Assembly (NCBI GenBank): GCA_963816065.1
Contig: CAWFJG010000031.1
Span: 1 to 64,000 of the forward strand
Origin: Roseiarcus sp963816065
Lineage (GTDB): Bacteria; Pseudomonadota; Alphaproteobacteria; Rhizobiales; Beijerinckiaceae
Length of the DNA: 64,000 nucleotides
Direction: 5' to 3'
A program made the position numbers and the translations under genes. Shown here in pieces: positions 18,480-28,246 of this stretch. Under the pieces are notes generated by a model, which was not told where the DNA came from, ran no database searches, and saw only the letters and a list, made by a program, of their open reading frames with translations. The stretch's first letter is position 1. Each line of letters begins with the position of its first letter.

Positions 18480-19514
18480 TTACTTCCGCCGCTTGGCCGG
18501 ATGCATCGAAGTGTCGAGGATGTTCTCGGCCGCGCCGATGACGAGGGCCGACGACCCGACGATCAGCGGATCGGGCCCGACGACGACGCGGCGGTCCTTG
18601 CTGGGGTAGGGCAGGGAGGACAGGAAGTGCTGCAACGCGTTGATGCGCGCTCGTTTCTTGTCGTCGGACTTGACGATCGCCCAGGGGGCGTCGGCGGTGT
18701 CGGTGTTGAAGAACATCGCCTCCTTGGCCTCGGTGTACTCGTCCCACTTGTCGAGCGAGGCCTTGTCGATCGGCGACAGTTTCCACTGCTTCAGGGGATC
18801 GGTCTCGCGGGCGGCGAAGCGGCGTCGCTGCTCCTCGCGCGTCACCGAAAACCAGTACTTGTAGAGCCTGATCCCCGACCGCACCAGCATCCGCTCGAGT
18901 TCGGGACACTGGCGCATAAACTCGAGGTATTCATTGGGACTGCAGAAGCCCATGACCCGCTCGACTCCGGCGCGGTTGTACCAGGAGCGGTCGAAGAACA
19001 CCATCTCGCCGGCGGCCGGAAGATTCTGGATGTAGCGCTGGAAGTACCACTGGGTGCGCTCGCGTTCGTTTGGCTTCTCCAGCGCCACGACGCGCGCCCC
19101 GCGGGGGTTGAGGTGCTCCATGAAGCGCTTGATCGTCCCGCCCTTGCCGGCGGCGTCGCGCCCCTCGAACAGCACCACGATCTTCTCGCCGGCCTCCTTG
19201 ACCCAGTTCTGCGCCTTGAGCAGTTCGGCCTGGAGCGGCAGCATGCGCTCCAGGTAATGGGCCTCATTGACCTTGGTCTTGTAGGGATAGTCGCCCGTCT
19301 CGAAGCCGCGGCGGATGGCGTCCGGATCGTGCCGAAGCGTCTGGACTTCGATCCGCTGATGGGGCTCAAGCGGGGCCGCGGGACCCGCGCGGCGGCGAGG
19401 CAGCGGCGCTGTGACCACGATCGTGGTGGGCTGGAGCGGAGGCGACGAGCGGGCGTCGGCTGCAACGGACGCCGCCCCCTCGGCTTTAGCCGCGGACTTC
19501 ATCTCGGTTTCCAT
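18480..19514 (-). CDS. ppk2: Polyphosphate kinase 2
   Basis: PPK2 family enzyme of 344 residues that transfers phosphate between inorganic polyphosphate and nucleoside di- or monophosphates. An N-terminal unstructured Ala/Pro extension of about 65 residues precedes the PPK2 domain. Walker A is FEGRDAAGKGGTIKRF, Walker B EMVFFDRSWYNRAG, the lid SVTREEQRRRFAARETDPLK, and YTEAKEAMFFNTDT is the conserved C-terminal segment. The single-domain organisation fits the short-chain class, which usually makes GTP or ATP from polyphosphate. Divergent from the PagL-like gene; no polyP synthase (ppk1) is nearby. Confidence 0.92.
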   Translation of the reverse strand: METEMKSAAKAEGAASVAADARSSPPLQPTTIVVTAPLPRRRAGPAAPLEPHQRIEVQTLRHDPDAIRRGFETGDYPYKTKVNEAHYLERMLPLQAELLKAQNWVKEAGEKIVVLFEGRDAAGKGGTIKRFMEHLNPRGARVVALEKPNERERTQWYFQRYIQNLPAAGEMVFFDRSWYNRAGVERVMGFCSPNEYLEFMRQCPELERMLVRSGIRLYKYWFSVTREEQRRRFAARETDPLKQWKLSPIDKASLDKWDEYTEAKEAMFFNTDTADAPWAIVKSDDKKRARINALQHFLSSLPYPSKDRRVVVGPDPLIVGSSALVIGAAENILDTSMHPAKRRK

Positions 19515-19754
19515 TGCCCATCCCCACCAACTGCTGTCGCGCGGCCGGAGCGGCCGGACCCACCAAAATCAACTATTCGCGACTTGCCGCGGCGCGAGTC
19601 AAGGCGACGCAGCGCCGCGGCGGCGCGGCGTGGCGCCGATGTCACATCGGACGGCTAAATCGCTAACGGCAGGTCGTCCGCCTCGCGGGTCTTGCGTTCA
19701 TCGCCGCGGGCCCGCTAAAACAACATGAACGCGAGTTGAGGGGGATTACCGACC

Positions 19755-20387
19755 GTGGGCTCCGGATTTGGCGCGGCACTGGTTTTGACTTGTGCGGCGC
19801 TGAGCGGGGCTTCCGCTTGGGCTGACGACCTCGGCCCCCGGATGGGCGTAGAAACGGAGCAGCCGAGCCTACAGCCCCAGCCGTACGCCTGGGATCCCTT
19901 CGATGAGATCCGGGCGGGCGTCTTCGCCCATAATTGGATTCACGACGAGGCCGGCCCGGTCGATCTGTCTTTCGAGGCGTTGTCGGCGCCGATCGCGTTT
20001 CCGGGCTACAACAATCCCTCGATCGCCGGGAATCCCTGGATCTCGTGGTTTTTCCAGCCACGCCTCAACCTCGGCGCCATGATCAACACCGGCGGCAAGA
20101 CCAGCTACGCCTTCGGTGGGTTCAACTGGCGCATTCCGATCATTGGCAAGTTCTTTTTCGAGGGCGAATTCGGCGGCGCCGTCAACAACGCCCCGGACTG
20201 GCCTGAACCGGGCCGGGTCGACATGGGCTGTGCGCTGACCTTCCGTGAGTCCGGCGGATTCGGATACCAGTTTTCGGAAAACTGGGTTGCGGTCGCCAGC
20301 ATCGAGCATGTCTCCCACGCTACGTTTTGCACCAAGATCAATCCGGGACTGACCCAGGTCGGCTTGCGGATCGGCTACAAATTCTAG
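19755..20387 (+). CDS. PagL-like lipid A 3-O-deacylase (acyloxyacyl hydrolase family)
   Basis: Outer-membrane beta-barrel of 210 residues with an N-terminal signal peptide ending in GASAWADD. The C-terminal part carries the PagL catalytic motif IEHVSHATFC, with the His and Ser two residues apart, and ends in aromatic Phe (GLRIGYKF) as outer-membrane proteins do. PagL enzymes remove the 3-O acyl chain of lipid A. Start GTG 19755 after GAGGGGGATTACC. Isolated between ppk2 (divergent) and carB. Many alphaproteobacteria carry such a gene with unproven activity. Confidence 0.75.
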   Translation: MGSGFGAALVLTCAALSGASAWADDLGPRMGVETEQPSLQPQPYAWDPFDEIRAGVFAHNWIHDEAGPVDLSFEALSAPIAFPGYNNPSIAGNPWISWFFQPRLNLGAMINTGGKTSYAFGGFNWRIPIIGKFFFEGEFGGAVNNAPDWPEPGRVDMGCALTFRESGGFGYQFSENWVAVASIEHVSHATFCTKINPGLTQVGLRIGYKF

Positions 20388-20599
20388 GCTCTCCATCGAG
20401 CGCCGCCGTTCGCCCTTCACACTTCGCCTTTTTTCGTCTATCGACAGGCCAGTTCACCAGGGTCGGGCGTCGCCCGGACTTCCGGCGTTTGCACCAAGGA
20501 CGCATCGCGGCGAGTGGCCCCCGCGAAGCGGCCTGTTTTTGCGCGCCTGAAAGAGCGCACTGCGCCGCGACTCTGAAAGGCGCCGGCCAAGAGGACCGA

Positions 20600-23500
20600 A
20601 TGCCCAAGCGCACCGACGTCTCGACCATTCTGATCATCGGCGCCGGCCCGATCATCATCGGCCAAGCCTGCGAGTTCGACTATTCCGGAACGCAGGCGTG
20701 CAAGGCGTTGCGCGCGGAAGGCTATCGCATCGTTCTGATCAATTCGAATCCGGCCACCATCATGACCGACCCTGAAATGGCGGACCGGACCTACGTCGAG
20801 CCGATCACGCCCGAGTTCGTCGCCAAAATCATCGCCAAGGAGCGCTACGCGGCGCCGGGCGGCTTCGCGCTTCTGCCGACCATGGGCGGCCAGACCGCCC
20901 TGAACTGCGCGCTGAGCCTGAAGAAGATGGGGGTGCTCGAGCGCTACGACGTCGAGATGATCGGCGCCACGGCGCACGCGATCGACAAGGCGGAGGACCG
21001 GGAGTTGTTTCGCGAGGCGATGACGAAGATCGGCCTCGACACGCCCCGATCGCATCACATCAAGACGTTGCCTCAGGCGCTCGCTGCGCTCGAGGACATC
21101 GGCCTGCCGGCGATCATCCGGCCGAGCTTCACGCTCGGGGGCACCGGCGGAGGAGTCGCCTACAACCGCAGCGAGTTCATCGACATTGTCGAGCGCGGCA
21201 TCGATGCTTCACCGACCAATGAGGTGCTGATCGAGGAGAGCGTGCTCGGCTGGAAGGAATTCGAGATGGAGGTCGTTCGCGACAAGGCGGACAACTGCAT
21301 CATCGTCTGCTCGATCGAGAACCTCGATCCGATGGGCGTCCATACCGGCGATTCGATCACCGTTGCGCCAGCGCTGACGTTGACCGACAAGGAATTCCAG
21401 ATCATGCGCGACGCCTCGATCGCGGTCCTGCGGGAGATCGGGGTCGAGACCGGCGGATCGAACGTGCAGTTCGCCGTCAATCCGGCCGACGGGCGAATGA
21501 TCGTCATCGAGATGAACCCGCGCGTGTCCCGCTCCTCCGCCCTCGCTTCCAAGGCGACCGGCTTCCCGATCGCCAAGGTCGCAGCCAAGCTCGCGGTCGG
21601 CTACACGCTCGACGAGATCGCCAACGACATCACCGGCGGCGCGACGCCGGCCTCGTTCGAGCCGACCATCGACTATGTCGTGACCAAGATCCCGCGCTTC
21701 GCGTTCGAGAAGTTTCCCGGCGCCGAGCCGGTGCTGACGACCGCGATGAAGTCGGTGGGCGAGGCGATGGCGATCGGCCGCACCTTCGCAGAGTCCATGC
21801 AGAAGGCGCTGCGCTCGCTCGAGACCGGGTTCGACGGGCTTGACGAAATGGAGATCGAGGGGCTGGGCAAAGGCGACGACAAGAACGTGCTGCGCGCCGC
21901 CGTCGCGACGCCCACCCCGGACCGTCTGCTAAAGGTCGCCCAGGCGATGCGGATGGGGATGAGCGTCGAGGAGATCCACGAGGTGTCGAAGATCGATCCG
22001 TGGTTCCTGGAGCGGATCGCCGAGATTGTGGCGCTCGAGGCCAAGGTGCGTGCCTACGGTCTGCCGCAGGACGCCGGCAATCTGCGCGCGCTGAAGGCTG
22101 CGGGCTTTTCCGACGTGCGTCTGGCAGGGCTCGCTGGCGGAGACGAGGACGACGTCGCGGCTTTGCGCAAGCGGCTCGGCGTCCTGCCAATCTTCAAGCG
22201 GATCGACACCTGCGCGGCCGAGTTTGCCGCTCCGACGGCCTATATGTATTCAACCTACGAAGCTCCGTTCGCCGGCCGGGCGAGCTGCGAGGCGGACCCG
22301 TCGGGGCGAGAGAAAATCGTCATTCTCGGCGGCGGCCCGAACCGCATCGGCCAGGGCATCGAGTTTGACTATTGCTGCTGCCACGCATCGTTCGCGCTCA
22401 GCGAGACGGGCTACGAAACCATTATGATCAACTGCAATCCGGAGACCGTGTCGACCGACTACGACACTTCGGACCGTCTCTATTTCGAGCCGCTCACCAA
22501 GGAGGACGTGCTCGCGATCCTCAACAAGGAGCGGGAGAAGGGGACGCTTAAGGGGGTGATCGTCCAATTCGGCGGTCAGACGCCGCTCAAGCTTGCCCAC
22601 GCCATCGAAAAGTCGGGCGCGCCGATCCTCGGCACGTCGGTCGACTCGATCGACCTGGCCGAGGACCGCGATCGGTTCAAGCGGCTCCTCGACAAGCTGG
22701 GAATGAAGCAGCCGAAGAACGGCATCGCCTATTCGGTCGAGCAGGCGCGGCTCGTCTCGGCCGATTTAGGTCTCCCGTTGGTTGTGCGGCCATCCTACGT
22801 GCTCGGCGGCCGCGCCATGTCGATCATTCACGACCAGACCGCGCTCGACGACTACTTGCTCGGCGTCCTGCCTAGCTTGGTGCCGGCCGACGTCAAGGCG
22901 CGTTATCCCAACGACAAGACCGGTCAGATCAACACGGTGCTCGGCAAGAATCCGCTTCTGTTCGACCGGTACCTTTCCGACGCGATCGAGATCGATGTCG
23001 ATGCCCTGGGCGACGGCAAGACCGTGGTCGTTGCCGGAATCATGGAACATATTGAGGAGGCAGGCATTCATTCCGGCGACAGCGCCTGTTCGCTGCCGCC
23101 GCGGTCACTGCCGCCTGAGACGGTCAAGCGCCTCGAAGAGCAGACGAAGAAACTCGCTCTCGCTCTCGAGGTCGGCGGACTGATGAACGTACAGTACGCA
23201 CTCAAGGACGGCGTCATCTACGTGCTCGAGGTCAACCCGCGCGCCTCGAGGACAGTGCCATTTGTCGCCAAGGTGATTGGCAAACCGATCGCTAAGATCG
23301 CGAGCCGCGTCATGGCCGGCGAGAAGCTTGGCGGTTTCGACCTCGACCTCGGCCGCCTTGGTCACGTTGGGGTGAAGGAGGCTGTGTTTCCGTTCGCCCG
23401 CTTCCCTGGCGTCGACACGGTGCTGGGACCGGAGATGCGCTCGACGGGGGAAGTCATGGGCATCGACCGCTCCTTCGAGATCGCCTTCGCCAAGAGCCAG

Positions 23501-23923
23501 ATCGGGGCGGGCTCCCGGCCGCCGACGGCCGGGGCGGTGTTCGTCTCGGTGCGCGATGCAGACAAGGAAGGGATCGTCGAACCCCTTAGGGCGCTGCAGG
23601 GGCTCGGCTTCCGGATCCTTGCCACTGGCGGCACGCAGCGCTTCCTCGCCGCCCGCGGCCTAAAGGCGGAAAAGGTCAATAAGGTTTCGGAGGGCCGGCC
23701 GAACGCGGCCGACATCGTGCGCAACGGCGGGGTGCAACTGATGTTCAATACGACCGAGGGCGCGACCTCGCTGGCCAACTCGAAGCCGCTGCGCCGTGCC
23801 GCCCTCTTGCAAAAAACGCCCTACTACACCACTCTTTCGGGTGCCGTCGCAGCGGCCGAAGGGATCCTCGCCGTCGCCTCCGGCGACCTCGAAGTCAGGG
23901 CTTTACAGGACTATTTGGCGTGA
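20600..23923 (+). CDS. carB: Carbamoyl-phosphate synthase, large subunit
   Basis: CarB, 1107 residues, makes carbamoyl phosphate from ATP, bicarbonate and glutamine-derived ammonia with CarA, for arginine and pyrimidine synthesis. Two homologous ATP-grasp halves are seen: N-half from KRTDVSTILIIGAGPIIIGQ, with FTLGGTGGGVAYN; C-half from KIVILGGGPNRIGQGIEFDY, with RPSYVLGGRAMSII. A C-terminal MGS-like allosteric domain (ILATGGTQRFLAARGLKAEK) completes it. ATG 20600 is chosen over the longer open frame because MPKRTDV is the family start. Uninterrupted over 3.3 kb, which argues against a uniformly high error rate. greA follows 47 bases later, as in many Rhizobiales; carA is not in the window. 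Confidence 0.97.
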   Translation: MPKRTDVSTILIIGAGPIIIGQACEFDYSGTQACKALRAEGYRIVLINSNPATIMTDPEMADRTYVEPITPEFVAKIIAKERYAAPGGFALLPTMGGQTALNCALSLKKMGVLERYDVEMIGATAHAIDKAEDRELFREAMTKIGLDTPRSHHIKTLPQALAALEDIGLPAIIRPSFTLGGTGGGVAYNRSEFIDIVERGIDASPTNEVLIEESVLGWKEFEMEVVRDKADNCIIVCSIENLDPMGVHTGDSITVAPALTLTDKEFQIMRDASIAVLREIGVETGGSNVQFAVNPADGRMIVIEMNPRVSRSSALASKATGFPIAKVAAKLAVGYTLDEIANDITGGATPASFEPTIDYVVTKIPRFAFEKFPGAEPVLTTAMKSVGEAMAIGRTFAESMQKALRSLETGFDGLDEMEIEGLGKGDDKNVLRAAVATPTPDRLLKVAQAMRMGMSVEEIHEVSKIDPWFLERIAEIVALEAKVRAYGLPQDAGNLRALKAAGFSDVRLAGLAGGDEDDVAALRKRLGVLPIFKRIDTCAAEFAAPTAYMYSTYEAPFAGRASCEADPSGREKIVILGGGPNRIGQGIEFDYCCCHASFALSETGYETIMINCNPETVSTDYDTSDRLYFEPLTKEDVLAILNKEREKGTLKGVIVQFGGQTPLKLAHAIEKSGAPILGTSVDSIDLAEDRDRFKRLLDKLGMKQPKNGIAYSVEQARLVSADLGLPLVVRPSYVLGGRAMSIIHDQTALDDYLLGVLPSLVPADVKARYPNDKTGQINTVLGKNPLLFDRYLSDAIEIDVDALGDGKTVVVAGIMEHIEEAGIHSGDSACSLPPRSLPPETVKRLEEQTKKLALALEVGGLMNVQYALKDGVIYVLEVNPRASRTVPFVAKVIGKPIAKIASRVMAGEKLGGFDLDLGRLGHVGVKEAVFPFARFPGVDTVLGPEMRSTGEVMGIDRSFEIAFAKSQIGAGSRPPTAGAVFVSVRDADKEGIVEPLRALQGLGFRILATGGTQRFLAARGLKAEKVNKVSEGRPNAADIVRNGGVQLMFNTTEGATSLANSKPLRRAALLQKTPYYTTLSGAVAAAEGILAVASGDLEVRALQDYLA

Positions 23924-23970
23924 CGGGGCGCGGGCGCCGGCGCGGTCAACACTTTTAGGCGGGTAATGGA

Positions 23971-24444
23971 ATGGAAAAGCTCCCGATGACCGCCGCAGGC
24001 CATGCGGCGCTGGAAGCCGAATTTGTTCGTCGGCAACAGGTCGAACGGCCTCGAATCATCGCTGCGATCGCCGAGGCGCGATCACACGGCGACCTGTCCG
24101 AGAACGCCGAGTACCATTCGGCCAAGGAGGCGCAGTCGCACAATGAGGGTCGCATCGTCGAGCTCGAGGATCTGCTGCAGCGCGCCGAGGTGATCGACGT
24201 GGCGAAGCTGAACGGGAAGACCATCAAGTTCGGCGCGACGGTGACCCTGATCGACGAGGACACCGAGGAGCAAAAAGTGTTCCAGATCGTCGGTCAGAGC
24301 GAGGCCGACGTGAAATCGGGCAAAGTCTCGGTGACCTCGCCGACGGGCCGGGCACTCATCGGCAAATCGGCGGGCGACAGTGTCGAGGTCATCGCCCCTG
24401 GCGGCGCCAAGAGCTATGAAATCCTGAAGGTCGCCTTTAAATAA
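23971..24444 (+). CDS. greA: Transcription elongation factor GreA
   Basis: GreA, 157 residues, stimulates cleavage of backtracked RNA by RNA polymerase. The N-terminal coiled coil runs through AEARSHGDLSENAEYHSAKE, with the acidic tip residues D and E of GDLSENAEY, and the C-terminal globular domain through GKSAGDSVEVIAPGGAKSYE. Normal length for the family. Directly follows carB; a shared transcript is plausible. Confidence 0.97.
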   Translation: MEKLPMTAAGHAALEAEFVRRQQVERPRIIAAIAEARSHGDLSENAEYHSAKEAQSHNEGRIVELEDLLQRAEVIDVAKLNGKTIKFGATVTLIDEDTEEQKVFQIVGQSEADVKSGKVSVTSPTGRALIGKSAGDSVEVIAPGGAKSYEILKVAFK

Positions 24445-24607
24445 GGCTAAGGCTGCGTCGACAGCGCATTTTCCGCTCGAGCGCGGCGCCAAGAATGCAT
24501 GCTGCCGATGACAACCGGCGTCCTGACCAGAAGAGCCGCTTCGATGACGGTCGGCGCTAGAGCGCCGGCGGCCGCGCATGCTCCGGCGCCCCCTAAGGTT
24601 TCGCGCC

Positions 24608-24853
24608 GTGAAGGTGGACGTCGCGCCCTTGCGCGAGAGCGTCGGGGATCCGACCGCCGTCTGGGTCGCGGAGTTTTTGGCGCCCGCGCTCCCGCAGTCT
24701 TTCGCGCCCTATCTCGCTCCGGGTAATCGCAATGGCGCGACCCTCGTCTCGCGGATCGCGTCGATGGTTTTGCGAAGCAGATCCCGGGCGAACCCGGGCT
24801 TTGGCTCTATCGCGCGAAGGAAAGCTTGTCCTGATGGCAGTTGCGCTCTAGAC
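24608..24853 (+). pseudogene. Possible small gene with a frameshift, unrecognised
   Basis: From GTG 24608 the codons look coding (KVDVAPLRESVGDPTAVWVA, APALPQSFAPYLAPG, NGATLVSRIAS). Near 24765 another frame takes over (DGFAKQIPGEPGLWLYRAKE) and ends in SLS, or after a second shift in MAVAL at 24852. It looks like an 80-residue protein broken by one or two indels. I do not recognise a family. It fills most of the greA-trmJ gap. Confidence 0.3.
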
Positions 24854-24860
24854 GGCAGGG

Positions 24861-25688
24861 ATGGTTGGCGCGGGCACCGACAAGTCGAAACCGCCGCTGG
24901 CGGGCGGGCCGGCGGTCATCCTCGTCAGGCCACAGCTTGCGGTGAATATCGGCATGTGCGCGCGGGCGATGGCCAATTTCGGACTCGATGACTTGCGCCT
25001 GGTCAATCCGCGCGAAGGCTGGCCGCGCAGCGACGACTATCGCAAGGTCGCCTATTCTGCAGCAGCCGGCGCAACCGCGCTTCTGGATGGGGCGCGCGTG
25101 TTCGTCAGCGTCGGCGCGGCTATTGCCGATTGCCGTCGCGTCTACGCCTCGACCGCGCGCGAGCGCGGCCAGGCAAAGGCGGTGATGACCCCGAGTGTCG
25201 CGATGGCCGCGACGTCAATCGCGGCGGGCGAAAAGCACGCCATTCTGTTCGGTCCCGAGCGCACTGGCCTCGACAACGACGAAGTGGCGATCGCCGACGC
25301 CATCGTCACCTTTCCCTCGAGCCCGGCCTACGCCTCGCTCAATCTTGCGCAGGCGGTGCTGCTGTTCGGCTACGAATGGTTCAAGGCTGTCCACGGCGAC
25401 GCCCCGCCGCCCTCGACGAGTCCACGCGCGACCTCACCGCCGGCGCAACGAGAAATGCTGCTGGCTTTCTTCGATTATCTCGAGGCGCGGCTCGACGAGA
25501 ACGGCTTCTTCAGACCCGCGACCAAAATGCCTGGTATGCGGCGAAACCTGCGCAATATCTTTCACCGGATGGAACTCACTCAGCAGGACGTGCGCACGCT
25601 TTGGGGTGCGGTCGTCCGCCTCGCTGAGGGGCCGAGGGTCGAAGTCCAGACGCGCAAGCGCGTCCGGTCGACGACGGTCGCGAAGTAG
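24861..25688 (+). CDS. trmJ: tRNA 2'-O-methyltransferase TrmJ (SpoU/SPOUT)
   Basis: A 275-residue SPOUT methyltransferase that 2'-O-methylates the wobble-adjacent position 32 of tRNAs. Family motifs: AVILVRPQLAVNIGMCARAM (motif 1, Asn-Ile-Gly and Arg), HAILFGPERTGLDNDE (motif 2) and SLNLAQAVLLFGYEW (motif 3, the SAM-binding knot). A C-terminal helical extension with KMPGMRRNLRNIFHRMELT is typical of TrmJ rather than other SpoU proteins. Start ATG 24861. Confidence 0.88.
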   Translation: MVGAGTDKSKPPLAGGPAVILVRPQLAVNIGMCARAMANFGLDDLRLVNPREGWPRSDDYRKVAYSAAAGATALLDGARVFVSVGAAIADCRRVYASTARERGQAKAVMTPSVAMAATSIAAGEKHAILFGPERTGLDNDEVAIADAIVTFPSSPAYASLNLAQAVLLFGYEWFKAVHGDAPPPSTSPRATSPPAQREMLLAFFDYLEARLDENGFFRPATKMPGMRRNLRNIFHRMELTQQDVRTLWGAVVRLAEGPRVEVQTRKRVRSTTVAK

Positions 25689-25817
25689 GTCCCGCTGCAA
25701 GCCGTTCAGACGCACGGCCTTTCAGCGCCACAGCCGCGAGATCCTCGAATTTGAGCATCGAAACGCAGACTTGCATCCGGCGGTATGCGCGCATGTCTGC
25801 GCCCTTTAAGGAAAAGA

Positions 25818-25847
25818 GGCCTTCCGGACCGTTCGCCCGGAAGGGCC
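25818..25847 (-). terminator. Hairpin followed by T-rich bases, reverse strand
   Basis: GGCCTTCCGG pairs with CCGGAAGGGCC (one bulged G). Reading leftwards the stem is followed by TCTTTTCCTT. It lies about 130 bases after the stop of the His-rich peptide gene and about 130 bases after the stop of the convergent trmJ gene. The T-rich side points to use by the reverse-strand gene. Confidence 0.4.
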
Positions 25848-25978
25848 GGTTCACATAGTGCGGCCGCTGAGGACGGTTGCGTTGGATCAAATTGCGGTTG
25901 CGCCAACATACGGAACCGGAAGCCGCACCCGGCTCGAGCGCGGCGACAGAGCCGGGCTCGAGGCCGCAGGATCCCGCG

Positions 25979-26170
25979 TCAGCTCTTGGGCGCGGCCGGC
26001 GCCGCCTCGTGGTGCACGTGGTGGTGGCGATGATGATAGTAATGGTGATGATGGCGATGCTCCATCGGCATGGCGGCGGAAGCGCCGGCAGCCGGGGCGG
26101 CTTCTTGCGCGACGGCGTATCCGGCGAGTCTGATGGTGAGCGCGGCGGCGGCGACAAGGCTCTTGATCAT
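25979..26170 (-). CDS. Small exported histidine-rich protein
   Basis: A 63-residue protein from ATG 26170 (AGGGAA about a dozen bases upstream). An N-terminal signal peptide (MIKSLVAAAALTIRLAGYAV, cleavage probably after AVA) leaves a mature chain of about 40 residues. Its centre is MEHRHHHHYYHHRHHHVHHE, 13 His in 20 residues. Such runs bind Ni, Zn, Cu or Co. The C-terminus is EAAPAAPKS. No metal transporter or hydrogenase/urease gene is nearby, so the role is open: periplasmic metal buffer, or a low-complexity peptide of no fixed role. Confidence 0.65.
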   Translation of the reverse strand: MIKSLVAAAALTIRLAGYAVAQEAAPAAGASAAMPMEHRHHHHYYHHRHHHVHHEAAPAAPKS

Positions 26171-26362
26171 GGACGAAAATTCCCTGCGACGAAGGCCCAG
26201 CGGCTCACGCCCGCGAAACCGATGCGGCACGCATGAACTCAAGATGAACCGCGCCTTACGGCGTGACTTCGGGTCCCCATCCGTGCTCAAGAGGCGCAGC
26301 GGCGGTCAAGAGGCCCTTGGGCCTTCAGGAGGGCGGCGCCTGGCGCGAGAGGAGCGACAAGC

Positions 26363-27251
26363 ATGGCGGTGTGCAGCATGACCGGATTTGCCCGCGCGGC
26401 AGGCTCAAGCGGGGCTTGGCGTTGGGCGTTCGAACTCAAGAGCGTCAACGCCAAGGGGCTCGATATCCGGCTCAGGATGCCGCCGCCGTTTGACCGGGTC
26501 GAGACCGAGGCGCGCGCGCGGCTCGGCAAGGCGTTAGCGCGGGGCACGTGCTTTGCGACGCTTTCCGCCCAGCGCGAGGGAAGCGCGATCGCGCCGCGTA
26601 TCGACGGGGCGGCGCTGGCGGCCCTCGCCGCGGCCGCGCGCGCCGCCGCCGAGAAGGCCGGGCTCGCGCCGCCGACCATGGACGGACTGCTCGGCCTCCG
26701 CGGCATTGTGGATCTCGCCGAGGCCGAGGACGACGAGGCCGCCGTCGACGCCGCCTGCGCCGGCGCGCTCGCTAGCCTCGACGAGGCGCTCGTAGCGCTC
26801 GCTGCTGCACGCCGCGCCGAGGGTGAGGCGCTGGCCAAAGTCATGCGCGAGCGGCTCGACGCCGTCGAATCACTGACGCTGGCTGCCGACGCCAATCCGG
26901 CGCGCAAAGCCGAGGCGATTCGGGCGCGGCTCGCCGAAAGCGTCGCGGCGCTGATCGAACTCGGGCCGCGGCTTCGATGAAAACCGGCTGCATCAGGAGG
27001 CGATTCTCCTCGCCTCCAAGGCCGACATTCGCGAGGAGCTCGACCGGCTGAAGACCCATGTCGCGGCTGCGCGGATGCTCATCGAGGAGGGCGGCCCGGT
27101 CGGCCGCCGGCTCGACTTCCTCGCCCAGGAGTTCTCGCGCGAGGCGAGCACGCTCTGCGCCAAGGCCAATGACGTCAGCCTCACCGCCCAGGGGCTTGAA
27201 CTCCGGGCGCAAATCGAGCAATTCCGCGAGCAGGCGCAGAACATCGAATGA
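26363..27251 (+). CDS. yicC: YicC family endoribonuclease (one frameshift)
   Basis: YicC/YloC family protein, known as an endoribonuclease acting on RNA stem-loops. N-terminal MTGFARAAGS and FELKSVNAKGLDIRLRMP, then PPTMDGLLGLRGIVDLAEAE. The frame changes near 26975: the first frame ends at RLR, the next starts FDENRLHQEAILLASKADIR and ends with the family signature DFLAQEFSREASTLCAKAND. Joined length is about 296 residues, complete. It stands 12 bases before gmk, the usual alphaproteobacterial pair. Confidence 0.85.
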
Positions 27252-27263
27252 GTTCTGACGACG

Positions 27264-27897
27264 ATGACGCTCATCCGCCGCGGCATGATCCTGATCCTGT
27301 CTTCGCCCTCGGGCGCGGGCAAGACGACGCTGACCCGCATGCTGATGCAGGACAAGGCGCTCGATCTCACCCTGTCGGTCTCGGTGACCACTCGGCCGCG
27401 CCGCTCGTCGGAAGTCGACGGCATCCACTACCGCTTCGTCGACCGGCGCGAGTTCGACCACATGAAGGCGGAGGGCGACCTGCTTGAATGGGCGGAGGTG
27501 CACGGCGCCGCCTACGGCACCCCGCGCGCGCCGGTCGACAAGGTGCTGGCCGAAGGCCGCGACATGCTGTTCGACATCGACTGGCAGGGGGCCGCCCAGG
27601 TGCGCGAGCGGCTCGGCGACGACGTCGTGTCGATCTTCGTCCTGCCGCCGTCGCTGACGGAATTGCGCGCCCGGCTCGAACGGCGGGCTGAGGATTTCGG
27701 CGACCACCATCGACCGGCGGCTCGAAGCGGCCCGGCACGAGATCGAGCGCTGGCGCAACTACCACTACGTGATCGTCAACGACGACCTGCAGCGCGCCTA
27801 CCAGGACGTGCTGGCGATCGTCGCCGCCGAGCGGCTAAGGGTGCGCCGGGCCGAGGCCGGCGTCGAGCCGTTCGTCGAGAGCCTGTTGCGCGGCTGA
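27264..27897 (+). CDS. gmk: Guanylate kinase (one frameshift)
   Basis: Essential GMP kinase. P-loop LSSPSGAGKTTLTRML, GMP-binding SVSVTTRPRRSSEVDGIHYR and GDLLEWAEVHGAAYGT, then FDIDWQGAAQVRERL. At about 27700 one extra T in GGATTTC moves the frame; deleting it gives the natural continuation SATTIDRRLEAARHEIERWR to the stop at 27897. About 211 residues, normal. Because gmk is essential, this shift is the clearest case for a sequencing indel. Confidence 0.9.
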
Positions 27898-28246
27898 ACG
27901 GGACGGCGACGGCGATCTTACGCCTTTTTATCGACCGAGGGTAACGATTTCAGAGGCTTGCAACCGCTCTTAACGGCGACCCATGAGCGGAGACTAATTT
28001 ACCGATGTTATATGTTGTTATCGCCTGCGATTTAAGGGGAAACGCTGCGCGGCGCCGACGGCGGCCGGGTCAAGGGCCTCCCCGCCAAGATAACCTCGTG
28101 GACTGCGGAGGCGCCCGCGCTTCCTTCTTGACGCTGGTCGACACTGCCGTCAAATCGGCGATCAATGTCCCGCGTTGGGGCGACCGATCCTGGTCGTGCG
28201 CGCGGGAGGCGAAAATGGGACGGCTGAGAGAAGGGAGGCCCCTCCG
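27898..28246. other. No gene recognised
   Basis: Gap between gmk and the catabolic cluster. A longer open frame from 28005 reaches into the hydratase gene but its first 80 residues are Arg-rich chance sequence. The stretch 27990-28020 is AT-rich (TACCGATGTTATATGTTGTT) and may hold the promoter of the cluster. Confidence 0.4.
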
